The notes beneath the pieces were generated by a model. It saw only the letters and a list, made by a program, of their open reading frames with translations. It was not told the DNA's origin and did no database searches. Positions 1 through 9,682 of a stretch of DNA of 64,000 bases are shown in pieces. Where the stretch lies: assembly GCF_017592825.1 (NCBI RefSeq), contig NZ_JAGFMD010000007.1, positions 186,001 through 250,000 on the forward strand, given 5' to 3'. Source of the stretch: Roseivirga sp. E12. GTDB taxonomy: Bacteria; Bacteroidota; Bacteroidia; Cytophagales; Cyclobacteriaceae. Position numbers and translations under genes: made by a program. Position 1 is the first letter of the stretch. Each line of letters starts with the position of its first letter.

Positions 1-976
1 AGCTGGAAACTGTGCCATGCTCAAACCATCTGAATTCTCGCCTCACATAAATGCCGTGATGGATGAGATCATTCAGGATGTCTTTGAACCTGATCATGTA
101 AGTATGGTTCATGGAGGTAAACCAACCAATCAAGCCCTATTCGCGGAAAAATTCGACATGATATTTTTTACGGGGAGTACTATGCTTGGAAAAGTTGTCG
201 CTAAGGCCGCTGCTGAGAGACTGACTCCGACTGTTCTGGAGTTAGGAGGTAAAAGTCCTTGTATTATAGATGAAAGTGCCGATTTGGAAACAACAGCGAG
301 AAAAATCGCTTGGGGAAAAACTGTCAATCTTGGGCAAACTTGCATTGCTCCTGATTACTTACTTGTTCACACAAATATAAAAGAAGAACTACAAGCCAAA
401 ATCATAGGTTATTGGAAAACTTTTTACGGAGATGATCCTCAAAAGAGTGAATTTTTACCCCGAATGGTTACTGAGCAAGCATTTGATCGCGTAACGAATT
501 ATCTAAGTCAGGGCAGGGTAGTCCATGGAGGACAAATCAATAGAGAGGACAAGTACATTGCTCCGACACTAATGGATGATGTAGACCTAGGTGGATCAAT
601 TATGGATGAGGAAATCTTCGGACCGATCTTACCTCTGATCACCTATGAGAACATTGAAGAGGCCATCAAGTTTGTCAACGGTAAAGAGAAACCACTGGCT
701 TATTATTACTTCGGTAAAAGCACCAAAGCCAAAAGACTTCTGGAAGAAAACACTTCAGGAGGTGTCTGTATTAATGATACCCTAATTCATATTTCTAACC
801 ATGCCCTTCCTTTTGGTGGAGTTGGGTCCAGTGGAATGGGCAGGTATCATGGCAAGCATAGTTTTGAAGCCTTTTCCAATGCTCGGGCTATCATGAAGTC
901 TCCCACATGGATTGATGTTCCTTTCCGTTATCCTCCATTTAAGTATTTCTCAATTGTGAAAAAGATTCTGTCATAG
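1..976 (+). CDS. aldehyde dehydrogenase, class 3-like (5' end cut off)
   Basis: The C-terminal part (about 325 residues) of an NAD(P)-dependent aldehyde dehydrogenase; reading is open from base 2, and the first codons give the AGNC...LKPSE segment of the cofactor domain, so the start lies outside the window. The nucleotide-binding FFTGSTMLGK motif, the general-base Glu in LELGGKSP and the catalytic Cys in GQTCIAPDY are all present. The GQTC-(I/V)-APDY form and the short overall C-terminus (SFEAFSNARAIM followed by a basic tail) fit the ALDH3/fatty aldehyde type, which oxidises medium- and long-chain aldehydes; the exact substrate cannot be told. It ends 95 bases before tpiA and probably belongs to a separate transcript. 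Confidence 0.92.
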   Translation, partial: AGNCAMLKPSEFSPHINAVMDEIIQDVFEPDHVSMVHGGKPTNQALFAEKFDMIFFTGSTMLGKVVAKAAAERLTPTVLELGGKSPCIIDESADLETTARKIAWGKTVNLGQTCIAPDYLLVHTNIKEELQAKIIGYWKTFYGDDPQKSEFLPRMVTEQAFDRVTNYLSQGRVVHGGQINREDKYIAPTLMDDVDLGGSIMDEEIFGPILPLITYENIEEAIKFVNGKEKPLAYYYFGKSTKAKRLLEENTSGGVCINDTLIHISNHALPFGGVGSSGMGRYHGKHSFEAFSNARAIMKSPTWIDVPFRYPPFKYFSIVKKILS

Positions 977-1044
977 TAATCCAAACTCACGTATTGAATA
1001 TTGAATTTTCCCTTTTGTTCTAAGGCTTATCTTTTCAACTCAAG

Positions 1045-1052
1045 TATATTTG
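1045..1052 (+). promoter_or_regulatory. candidate -7 box of tpiA promoter
   Basis: TATATTTG is an exact match to the Bacteroidota -7 consensus TAnnTTTG and ends 19 bases before the tpiA ATG. No TTTG is seen at the expected -33 distance, so this is a half-supported promoter. Confidence 0.45.
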
Positions 1053-1071
1053 AGCCCCAACACAAAATGAC

Positions 1072-1833
1072 ATGAGAAAAAAGATAATCGCAGGTAACTG
1101 GAAAATGAATAAGTCTTTGGAAGATGGCTTGGCGCTAGCTTCTGAGGTCACCAATATGGCTTCCGATGAAGTTTCTTCTGAAGTGACCATGATTATGTGC
1201 ACGCCAGACATTCATCTATCAGCCGTCTCAGGCATAGCTAAGGATGCTACGAATGTCACTGTAGGAGCTCAGAATATGAGTGAGCATGAATCAGGCGCAT
1301 ATACTGGCGATTTATCAGCTGAGATGATAATATCGGCAGGTGCTTCATTTGTGATTATTGGGCATAGTGAGCGGAGAGAGTATCATTTTGAAACTAATCA
1401 GCAACTTGCTGATCGTGTAAAACTGGCGATAGCGAAAGGCCTTACACCAATCTTCTGCTGTGGTGAATCTTTGGAAACGCGCGAGGCGAACGAACATGTG
1501 GGTTTCGTGAATAACCAGCTGAAGGAAAGTCTTTTTGATCTTTCCGCAGAAGATATGAAGAAAGTTGTGATCGCTTATGAGCCTATTTGGGCGATTGGTA
1601 CAGGTGTAACCGCAAGTTCTGATCAGGCACAAGAAATGCACTTAAGCATTAGAAACTCCTTGGCAGGGCAGTTTGGTCAGGAAGTGGCCGATGAGATCTC
1701 AATTCTTTATGGCGGTAGCATGAAGCCAGCGAATGCTCAAGAATTGTTAGCCCAACCGGATGTAGACGGTGGTCTAATCGGAGGCGCTTCTCTAAAAGCC
1801 CGAGACTTTATAGATATCGCAAAATCCTACTAA
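1072..1833 (+). CDS. tpiA: triosephosphate isomerase
   Basis: Interconverts dihydroxyacetone phosphate and glyceraldehyde 3-phosphate in cytosolic glycolysis and gluconeogenesis. 253 residues, the normal family length. Visible active-site elements: GNWKMN with Lys11, IIGHSERR with His98, YEPIWAIGTG with the general base Glu170, and the phosphate-binding GGSMKPANA and GLIGGASL segments near the C-terminus. The stop codon shares one base with the start of prmA (TAATG), which implies translational coupling of the two genes. A TAnnTTTG box lies just upstream. Confidence 0.98.
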   Translation: MRKKIIAGNWKMNKSLEDGLALASEVTNMASDEVSSEVTMIMCTPDIHLSAVSGIAKDATNVTVGAQNMSEHESGAYTGDLSAEMIISAGASFVIIGHSERREYHFETNQQLADRVKLAIAKGLTPIFCCGESLETREANEHVGFVNNQLKESLFDLSAEDMKKVVIAYEPIWAIGTGVTASSDQAQEMHLSIRNSLAGQFGQEVADEISILYGGSMKPANAQELLAQPDVDGGLIGGASLKARDFIDIAKSY

Positions 1834-2666
1834 TGGATTTTATTGAGATCAATGTTCATTGCGATCCTCCGTTCAGAGATATTCTAATGGCCGAAATGGG
1901 CTATCTGGAATTTGATTCCTTTGTTGAAACCGAGGTGGGCTTTGAGGCCTACATTTCTGAAGAAAAGTTTAGCCATCCTGCTTTACAAACGCTTTTCAAT
2001 GATTATCGAAAGCAGACCAGGATATGGTATGAGCTCAAGAAGATCCCAAAAGTGAATTGGAATGAGGAATGGGAGAAGAACTATGATCCCATTTTGGTCG
2101 ATGAAAAAATCTATGTGAGGGCGACTTTTCACGAGGCCAAACCTGAGTACCCATATGAGATTGTCATTGTGCCGAAAATGTCTTTCGGAACGGGCCATCA
2201 TGAAACTACTCATCAACTATTGGCATTGCAGTCGGAAGTTGATCATAAAGACAAGAAAGTCTTAGATGTTGGCTCAGGCACAGGAATTTTAGCCATCATG
2301 GCGTCTAAGTTGGGAGCAGCTTCAGTTGCGGCTACAGATATTGATGACTGGTGTATTGAAAACTCTCTTGAAAACTTTGAATTGAATGCGGTGACACCTG
2401 ACTTTGTTAAAAAGGGGGTGATCAGAGATTTGGACATCAAGGATGAATATGACATTGTATTGGCCAATATCAACACCAATGTCCTATTGGAAGAAATACC
2501 AACCTATGAAACCTTGCTCGTGGCTGGCGGGTATCTATTCTTAAGCGGATTCTACGAAAAGGATTTAGATCAGATATTGGCGGTAACTGCAGGTCATAAC
2601 CTGAAAGAGGTAAAGCATACTACCCGAAAAAACTGGGTGGGAATGGTCCTTCAGAAAGTATCATAA
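1833..2666 (+). CDS. prmA: ribosomal protein L11 methyltransferase
   Basis: SAM-dependent enzyme that trimethylates ribosomal protein L11. 277 residues. The N-terminal half is the L11-recognition domain; the catalytic domain starts with KMSFGTGHHETT, followed by the SAM-binding LDVGSGTGILAIMASKLGA, the acidic TDID and the ANINTNVL motif typical of PrmA. The start overlaps the tpiA stop by one base, so the two form an operon; this tpiA-prmA pairing is familiar in Bacteroidota. A 62-base gap separates it from the next gene. Confidence 0.95.
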   Translation: MDFIEINVHCDPPFRDILMAEMGYLEFDSFVETEVGFEAYISEEKFSHPALQTLFNDYRKQTRIWYELKKIPKVNWNEEWEKNYDPILVDEKIYVRATFHEAKPEYPYEIVIVPKMSFGTGHHETTHQLLALQSEVDHKDKKVLDVGSGTGILAIMASKLGAASVAATDIDDWCIENSLENFELNAVTPDFVKKGVIRDLDIKDEYDIVLANINTNVLLEEIPTYETLLVAGGYLFLSGFYEKDLDQILAVTAGHNLKEVKHTTRKNWVGMVLQKVS

Positions 2667-2728
2667 GTTTTCACTATTCTGACGATTTCTTCGTTCTTTT
2701 AATAGGTCAAGACAGACAACAATACTTT

Positions 2729-5700
2729 ATGATCAAGGGTCAAAGAGTAATCATATCAATCCTTTCACTGGTTTTTTTGTGCACAATTTTACGTGCACAG
2801 GATAATCCTCTTGATTCTATTCCTGTCTCCCCAGATGTAAAACAAATTGTAGAAACAGACGATCCGTCAAGTTTCCCTCCTCAATACGGTTTCTTTATTC
2901 AGAACTATCAAGGCAATGGCTTTTCACTAGAGATGAAGAGAGATTTGCTGATGAGTCTCACGAACCTCGATGGACTCAATATTCGTCTGCGCTATGATTT
3001 ACGAGAGTATCTGGAGATACTTCAGCTAGCGAAAGAGAAGCACAGTTTCGATGATGACAAGATGAAAAAGCTGACTTATGCCATGCGTAAGGCTACAGAA
3101 AATTATGACCGGATAAATCTACAGGCTTATATAAAGACCCTACACACTTTCATGCTAGAAAACGCGATTTATAAAGATCGCTATCAGTCCATAACAATGA
3201 CCAATGGGTCCTTCGAAATCTTATTTAATGGAGAGGATATTGAAAGGGAAGAGATGATAGTCTACACCCCTGCAAAGTCTATTTCTGTAGAGGAACTTAA
3301 GGCTAGAGCCCGTGGTGATTACAAAGAACCTGAACCAGAGCCTACAGATAAGATGGAGGAAGAAATACCGTCAATGTACCCTGAAATGGGTGCCGTGATT
3401 CATCTTCAGAAGGGAGACCTGGTTTTTGCCAGTAGCCAAGATACTTTCAAGATTAGCCAGACGGAAGGCTATTTGCTCTTCGATCAGAAACTGTTCAGAG
3501 GGCAAGATGGTATCGTGGATTGGTCCAGTCTCGGAATACCTGCTGATCAAATGAAATCGAGATTGAGTAACTACGAGTTTGGCGTTAATCAGCGTGAGTT
3601 CAAATTTGAAAATGTACTTTTTAGTCAACCGGAAAAAATTGATCAGCCAGTATCAGGAGAGTTGAAGTTGAATATCCGTCCTTCGCGAACCGAACGAGGA
3701 ACTTACCCACGGTTTACCTCATACAATGCGGATACCCCGATTAAAGGGCTAGGTTCCGAGAAGTTGACTTTTACTGGAGGGATCACCTATGAGGGAACGA
3801 ACTTCTATTCTCGATCGGCTTACGAGGAAACCTCTACGGTGACTGGGACGCTTGATGGCAAGATGCGATTTAGGTCTAGAAGTAAAGACTTCGTGTTTGA
3901 TATAGAAGATTCTATTTTGACCTCCGAAGATGCCGAACTGACAATCTACCACCAAGGGGACTCAATCTTTCACCCAGCTATAGAATTTACATATGATTAC
4001 AAAGTTGATCAGATGGAAGTTGAGACCAGTGTGCCAGGCTATAAAACCACCCCGTTCCGGTCGTCATTTTACAACGTGGATATTTCAGGAGATATGCTCA
4101 CCTGGGACTTGAATGCGGACTCTTTAGACCTTACCATTAATTCTGCTCGAGCCGATGTTCCGCTGATGATAGAATCCAAGGATTTCTACAGCAATCAGAA
4201 ATTTCAGGATATGGCCCAGATATTCAGTTTTCACCCACTTATCATGGCGGTGAATATGGCCAAAACCTATGGCGGCTCATTCTATACCAGTCAAATGGCC
4301 AGAGATAAAAACCTAGATGAAGGTCTGGTGAAGAAGACTATGGAACTGTTGATGGCACGGGGTATGGTCAAATATGACAGAACGAGTGGTCTGGTCGAGA
4401 TTTTAGAAAAAGGGTATCACTATGAAGAGTCTGGAAGCAAAAATCCATACTATGACGATATTCTTATCCCATCCATTATTGGTAATGCTCCCAACGCTAC
4501 ATTAAATTTTGAAGATTCAGTACTGACAGTGCGAGGAGTTCAAAGGTTCCTAGTTAGCGATTCGCTCGATGTGGTGATTGCTCCAAGTGATGGGCAAATA
4601 AAGATTTTGAAGAATAGGGATATAGAGTTCAATGGTGCTTTAGATGCGGGTAACTTCCAATTCAATGGTTCAGGCTTCAAATTCAAGTACGATAGCTTCT
4701 ATGTTGACATGGAAAAAATCGACTTCATCAGATTACAGATTGAAGTGGCTAATGGTAAGCGAGAAGCATTGAGTAACCAACTGGTAAGTACATCAGGAAA
4801 AATTCAAATCAATGAGCCGGATAATAAAACGGGACTGAGGTCATTACCGGAGTATCCGATTTTCACCTCATTCGAAAGTGCCAATGTATATTTTGGTGGG
4901 GATGATGTATTGAAAGGAGCTTATGACAGTACAGTGTATTTTGATATCCCACCTTTCGAAATCGACAGTGTAGCTGATGAAGACCCTTCGAAATATGAGT
5001 TTAAAGGAATATTTGCAACCGGGAACATACTTCCTGATTTTGAAGAGGGCCTAAGACTTATGCCAGACAAGAGTTTTGGTTTTGTTCATGCCATACCCGA
5101 TAGCGGCTACAACCTTTATAAGACTGGAGGTCGACTCTTTGGAGAGGTGAAACTAGATAAGCAAGGGATTACCTCACCCGGTCAAATGGATTACTTAACG
5201 GGTAGTTTTGATGTCGAATTGTCAACCCTTTTTCTTGATTCTTTGGTGGCACCCAAAGGGATAAAGGCGGTGCTGCAAGAGGGTTTTGTAGATACTGTTT
5301 CTTATCCATCGATGGAAGTCGAGGCTTATAGTATGAACTGGCTGGCCAAAAGAGATAGCATGGTTTTAACAAACCTGGATATCAACAAACCATTCCAGAT
5401 TTTCAATAAAAAAGCCCAGTTAAAGGGTGAGATGACTTTGCGGAAGGCTGGCCTTTATGGTGCGGGTGAAATGGATATTGATGGTGCCGTACTAATCAGT
5501 GATTCAATGGCTTTCCAGAATCAATCATTTATAGCTTCGCATTCAAGCTTAACACTGAAAGCACCTAACTCTAGAAAACCTATCCTTACGACTACTGATG
5601 CTCGGGTAGACTTTGATGTAGCCAACGAACTTGCCAACATTGGTCCTGAGATAGAAGGAGCTGCAGCCCTAGAATTCCCGTTTGCTCAATTCAAGACGTC

Positions 5701-7408
5701 CATACCTTCGGCTGTTTGGGATGTAAAAGGAAATATGGTCACCATGAGCAAGCCAGAGAATGTACCTATAGAGCAGTCATTCTTTTACTCCACTAACAAG
5801 CGTTTAGACTCATTGGCATTTAGTGGAACCGATGGCTTTTATGACATCGCCAAAAAGGAACTCAATGTGAAAGGAATACCCTTCATCAAGGTGGCGGATG
5901 CCAAGATTACTCCTGAGGGCAGTGAATTGACCATTTTGGAAAACTCAAGGATTGAGACGCTGAAAAATGCTGTGATCCTCATCGATACTGCCAATGCTTA
6001 TCATAGACTCTTTAATGCGGAGATAGAGATTCTTTCTAGAACCAGTTTTCGAGGCCGAGGCACTTACGAGTTAGTTACCGTGAAAGACACTTTTGCTATT
6101 GAATTTGATCAGTTCCGCTTTGTAGAAAAAGATGAAGTCAATGGCCCTCATACTATGTCAAGCGGTGTTGTGAGCCCGGCTAGTAACATCCGGATTTCTC
6201 CGGGATTTATCTACCAGGGCGAGGTTACCATGTATGCTTATAAAAAAGCACTTGAACTTAAGGGAGCAGTTAAGCTGGAATTAGAAAAGATCAAGGAACG
6301 TAATATCTGGATCGAGTACGCTTCCAATGATGATATAGAAGAAGTAATCATTCCCTTCGATCAGGCACTGACTAGCGATGGATTACCGCTCAATGCGGGG
6401 ATTCATTTTGATGCTAAGCAAGAGCCTTACATGTCTTTTATCACAGAGAAGCGCGATCCGGGAGATGATGATTTCTTTGTGCCCCGAGGAGGTAACTTGT
6501 TTTATGATGCTGATGAGGAGGCTTATCGAATTGAAAACTCTCAAAAATCTCTTAGTCCTGACGTCTATTTGGCGGGCAGTATGTTCTCTTACAATGAATA
6601 CACTCAAGATGTCAGTTTTGAAGGCAAACTGAATTTTCTTTCAGGAGAACGCAATAGTAATATTCAGGCTGCTGGTAAGGGTAGGGGAAATCTTGATTCT
6701 GCCAACTATGAGCTTGACGCCACTATGACATTCTCATTTGGTTTGCCAGTAGAAGGGCTCGCAGCCATGGGCCAAAACCTGAAAGAAATGGGCGAGCAAT
6801 TGGGTGTGGCTAGAGCACATCAAGATCGGTCAGATATGATCTATCGTGTGGCTGAGTTTATCGGTAATGATGCGACCATTGCTTGGGATAGAAGCTACGA
6901 GACCGTCCCGATTCCTTTGGCTGCAGCCACTGAAACTGGGGAATTGATCAAGGACCTGGTGATTTCCAATGTCCATTTGAAATGGTCGAAGCAGAGCAAA
7001 GCTTTCTATAGCGTTGGAAAGATCGGTGTATCCAATGTATCAAACATTGATCTCAATATGGAGTTGGATGGCTTTATAGAAATCCGAAAAACCCCTGAAG
7101 GCGATATCATTACGGTGCTTTTAGAGATGACAGATGGTACTTGGTATCACTTCAACTATGATGGTTTTAGCTTCGGTTCATTCTCTTCAAATGAGTTGTA
7201 TAATGCAACGGTGCTGAATAGCAACAACGGCAAAACCAAAATTGGGTCATTTAAAACTTACATGACCACAATAGAAGAGATTACCAGATGGGCTATAGAC
7301 TTCAAGAAACTCTATTATGGAGTCGATGAGCCTTACCGTCTAGTTATGGCCTCTGATTCTAACCAATCCCTCAAAAAGAAGACCACCATCGAAGGAGATG
7401 GTTTCTAG
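2729..7408 (+). CDS. very large exported protein of unknown function
   Basis: 1559 residues beginning with a clear signal peptide (MIKGQRVII... cleaved near LRAQD), so exported to the periplasm or outer membrane. I do not recognise the family. The first 200 residues are mostly helical; from about residue 290 the protein is dominated by alternating beta-type segments with many DS, GT and FNG turns, as in long beta-solenoid or AsmA/TamB-like lipid-bridging proteins, but no named motif is visible. Around residues 490-575 there is a helical stretch (FSFHPLIMAVNMAKTYGG, then LDEGLVKKTMELLMARGMVKYD) that looks like a winged-helix insert. It is followed after 10 bases by a thioredoxin-like gene, likely co-transcribed. 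An outer-membrane biogenesis role is only a guess. Confidence 0.85.
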   Translation: MIKGQRVIISILSLVFLCTILRAQDNPLDSIPVSPDVKQIVETDDPSSFPPQYGFFIQNYQGNGFSLEMKRDLLMSLTNLDGLNIRLRYDLREYLEILQLAKEKHSFDDDKMKKLTYAMRKATENYDRINLQAYIKTLHTFMLENAIYKDRYQSITMTNGSFEILFNGEDIEREEMIVYTPAKSISVEELKARARGDYKEPEPEPTDKMEEEIPSMYPEMGAVIHLQKGDLVFASSQDTFKISQTEGYLLFDQKLFRGQDGIVDWSSLGIPADQMKSRLSNYEFGVNQREFKFENVLFSQPEKIDQPVSGELKLNIRPSRTERGTYPRFTSYNADTPIKGLGSEKLTFTGGITYEGTNFYSRSAYEETSTVTGTLDGKMRFRSRSKDFVFDIEDSILTSEDAELTIYHQGDSIFHPAIEFTYDYKVDQMEVETSVPGYKTTPFRSSFYNVDISGDMLTWDLNADSLDLTINSARADVPLMIESKDFYSNQKFQDMAQIFSFHPLIMAVNMAKTYGGSFYTSQMARDKNLDEGLVKKTMELLMARGMVKYDRTSGLVEILEKGYHYEESGSKNPYYDDILIPSIIGNAPNATLNFEDSVLTVRGVQRFLVSDSLDVVIAPSDGQIKILKNRDIEFNGALDAGNFQFNGSGFKFKYDSFYVDMEKIDFIRLQIEVANGKREALSNQLVSTSGKIQINEPDNKTGLRSLPEYPIFTSFESANVYFGGDDVLKGAYDSTVYFDIPPFEIDSVADEDPSKYEFKGIFATGNILPDFEEGLRLMPDKSFGFVHAIPDSGYNLYKTGGRLFGEVKLDKQGITSPGQMDYLTGSFDVELSTLFLDSLVAPKGIKAVLQEGFVDTVSYPSMEVEAYSMNWLAKRDSMVLTNLDINKPFQIFNKKAQLKGEMTLRKAGLYGAGEMDIDGAVLISDSMAFQNQSFIASHSSLTLKAPNSRKPILTTTDARVDFDVANELANIGPEIEGAAALEFPFAQFKTSIPSAVWDVKGNMVTMSKPENVPIEQSFFYSTNKRLDSLAFSGTDGFYDIAKKELNVKGIPFIKVADAKITPEGSELTILENSRIETLKNAVILIDTANAYHRLFNAEIEILSRTSFRGRGTYELVTVKDTFAIEFDQFRFVEKDEVNGPHTMSSGVVSPASNIRISPGFIYQGEVTMYAYKKALELKGAVKLELEKIKERNIWIEYASNDDIEEVIIPFDQALTSDGLPLNAGIHFDAKQEPYMSFITEKRDPGDDDFFVPRGGNLFYDADEEAYRIENSQKSLSPDVYLAGSMFSYNEYTQDVSFEGKLNFLSGERNSNIQAAGKGRGNLDSANYELDATMTFSFGLPVEGLAAMGQNLKEMGEQLGVARAHQDRSDMIYRVAEFIGNDATIAWDRSYETVPIPLAAATETGELIKDLVISNVHLKWSKQSKAFYSVGKIGVSNVSNIDLNMELDGFIEIRKTPEGDIITVLLEMTDGTWYHFNYDGFSFGSFSSNELYNATVLNSNNGKTKIGSFKTYMTTIEEITRWAIDFKKLYYGVDEPYRLVMASDSNQSLKKKTTIEGDGF

Positions 7409-7418
7409 TCAAGTACCC

Positions 7419-8168
7419 ATGAACAGATTCATTCTTACACTACTAATATTCTGTACTACGCTGTTGGCAAATGCTCAGGAGTATGACTTTTTGGATAAGG
7501 ATCTCAAACGTGTACCAGCAGCGGCTTTTGGTGGCTCAATTAGATTAACGGCTCCTGCCTTTCTTTATGATGGTACATCCATCAAGCCTAGGGAACTCCA
7601 AGAATATATGTTCAATCCTGAATTGAAGATAAGTTTCTTTGGTGTGAATGAAGGCAAGTGGAAGTTGAAAGCGATCGTCTTTGAGAAAGAGTCGCCAGAA
7701 TTGGTTGAAGAGAAAAGAAAGCGATATAACCGCAGAAATGGAGAAGACCCACTGCTAAATAAAGTGGCTCCCGATTTTCAAGCAACAGACCTTGCCGGAA
7801 ATAAAGTTGAGCTAAGTGCCTTCCGAGGAAAACTGGTGGTTTTGAACTTCTGGTTTATTGGCTGCAAGCCATGTATTATGGAAATGCCTGACTTGAATGA
7901 GTTGGTCAAGGAGTACGAAAAGGAAGATATCGTCTTTCTGGCGATTGGTTTGGATAGACTTTCATCGATCGACACATTTCTGGCGAATGAAAAGTTTGAT
8001 TATCGCATTATCCCAGAGGGCAGAACGATTGCCCACGACTACGATGTCTATGCCTACCCAACCCATTTTGTCCTTGATAAAGATGGTGTCGTGGTCTTTT
8101 CACAAACGGGTTATTCAAGTAATTTGAAGCGCACCCTCAAAAAACAGCTCAAGGAATTACTGAAGTAA
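7419..8168 (+). CDS. TlpA/ResA-like exported thioredoxin-fold protein
   Basis: 249 residues from the ATG at 7419; an earlier GTG at 7398 would add seven residues before the signal peptide (MNRFILTLLIFCTTLLANAQ) and overlap the upstream gene, so it is rejected. The N-terminal 100 residues are a family-specific periplasmic segment. The C-terminal domain starts at APDFQATDLAGNKVELSAFRGK and has the redox motif GCKPC in NFWFIGCKPCIMEMP, followed by a cis-Pro region at AYPTHFVLDKDG. Such proteins reduce disulfides in periplasmic or outer-membrane proteins, for example during cytochrome c maturation. The gene follows the 1559-residue protein by 10 bases; a DsbD-like electron donor is encoded 1.5 kb downstream. 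Confidence 0.9.
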   Translation: MNRFILTLLIFCTTLLANAQEYDFLDKDLKRVPAAAFGGSIRLTAPAFLYDGTSIKPRELQEYMFNPELKISFFGVNEGKWKLKAIVFEKESPELVEEKRKRYNRRNGEDPLLNKVAPDFQATDLAGNKVELSAFRGKLVVLNFWFIGCKPCIMEMPDLNELVKEYEKEDIVFLAIGLDRLSSIDTFLANEKFDYRIIPEGRTIAHDYDVYAYPTHFVLDKDGVVVFSQTGYSSNLKRTLKKQLKELLK

Positions 8169-8235
8169 GGATACTTTCTGATGAGCAGCCCTTCATTTTG
8201 CGCTATTTGAATTAAATTGCTGCAAATAGAAATGA

Positions 8236-9621
8236 ATGAGCCTCATTAACGACTACATCACTAATAATAAAGATCGATTTCTAAATGAACTTCTTGACTT
8301 GTTGAGGATTCCCTCAGTAAGTGCTGATAGTAAGTTCAAAGATGACGTTCGCAAGGCTGCGAGTTTTATTAAAGATAAACTTGTCTCGGCTGGTGCTGAG
8401 CAAGTTGAAATTTGTGAAACTGGCGGTCATCCTATCGTTTATGGCGAAAAGATGGTAAACCCATCGGCACCCACTGTCTTGGTTTATGGTCACTACGATG
8501 TCCAGCCTGCCGACCCTTATGAACTATGGGATTCCCCGCCATTCGAACCAGTTATTAAAGAAACGGAGCTACACCCTGATGGCGCCATTTTCGCCCGAGG
8601 GGCTTGTGACGACAAAGGTCAGATGTATATGCACATTAAAGCTTTTGAAGCCATGATGGAAACAAATACGCTAGAATGTAATGTCAAATTCATTATTGAA
8701 GGAGAAGAAGAAGTTGGTTCTGACAACCTCGAAGATTTCTTGAGAGACAATAAAGAAAAACTAGAGGCAGACATCGTTCTGGTTTCTGATACAGGAATTA
8801 TTGCGAATGATGTGCCTTCTATTACAGTTGGTCTTAGAGGACTGAGCTATGTAGAAGTAGAGGTAACGGGTCCAAATAGAGATTTGCACTCAGGCCTTTA
8901 TGGTGGTGCGGTACCTAACCCGATCAACATCCTTTCAGAAATGATAGCCTCTTTAAAAGACGAAAATCAACGGATCCAGATACTGGGATTCTACAATGAC
9001 GTAGTTGAATTAACCGCAGTAGAAAGAGCTGCACTGGCTCGTGCACCTTTTAACTTAGAAGAGTTCAAGAGTTCTATAGGGCTAAGTGATATTGAAGGAG
9101 AGACAGGGTACAATTCCATGGAGCGCACCGCCATTCGACCGACATTGGATGTTAACGGTATCTGGGGAGGCTACACGGGTGAAGGTGCCAAAACGGTGAT
9201 TCCATCAAAGGCCTATGCGAAAATATCGATGCGATTGGTACCCAATCAGGATCCAGATAAAATAACCAAGCTGTTTGAAGAGCACTTTAAAAGTATCGCT
9301 CCGAAATCAGTAAGTATTAAGGTGACCCCTCACCATGGAGGTCAGCCTGCAGTGACGCCTACAGACTCACCAGCTTACTTGGCAGCTGCCAAGGCCATGG
9401 AGACCACTTTCGGTAAAGAGCCAGTTCCATATAGAGGAGGTGGTAGTATACCGATCGTTGCACTTTTTGAGCAAATTTTAGATTCGAAAACAGTACTTAT
9501 GGGCTTCGGTCTGGATTCAGATGCAATTCATTCGCCAAACGAGCACTATGGCCTTTTCAATTATTACAAAGGGATTGAGACAATTCCGTTATTCTTTCAG
9601 AATTATGCAGAAATGAAGTAG
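8236..9621 (+). CDS. M20 family metallo-dipeptidase
   Basis: 461-residue zinc peptidase of the M20/CNDP-like dipeptidase family, cleaving dipeptides or short peptides. Visible metal-site motifs: VLVYGHYDVQPAD (His and Asp ligand), ARGACDDKGQM (bridging Asp), EGEEEVGS (general base Glu-Glu pair) and a C-terminal SPNEHYG His ligand. The lid/dimerisation domain carries DLHSGLYGG. No signal peptide, so cytoplasmic. The ATG at 8236 is used; another ATG at 8232 is out of frame. It stands alone between genes, with 67- and 61-base gaps on either side. Confidence 0.94.
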   Translation: MSLINDYITNNKDRFLNELLDLLRIPSVSADSKFKDDVRKAASFIKDKLVSAGAEQVEICETGGHPIVYGEKMVNPSAPTVLVYGHYDVQPADPYELWDSPPFEPVIKETELHPDGAIFARGACDDKGQMYMHIKAFEAMMETNTLECNVKFIIEGEEEVGSDNLEDFLRDNKEKLEADIVLVSDTGIIANDVPSITVGLRGLSYVEVEVTGPNRDLHSGLYGGAVPNPINILSEMIASLKDENQRIQILGFYNDVVELTAVERAALARAPFNLEEFKSSIGLSDIEGETGYNSMERTAIRPTLDVNGIWGGYTGEGAKTVIPSKAYAKISMRLVPNQDPDKITKLFEEHFKSIAPKSVSIKVTPHHGGQPAVTPTDSPAYLAAAKAMETTFGKEPVPYRGGGSIPIVALFEQILDSKTVLMGFGLDSDAIHSPNEHYGLFNYYKGIETIPLFFQNYAEMK

Positions 9622-9682
9622 GGTGAAATTCGATGAGATGTATTGAATCAAAACATCATTGAATTCGTTCTGTAAAAAGCTT

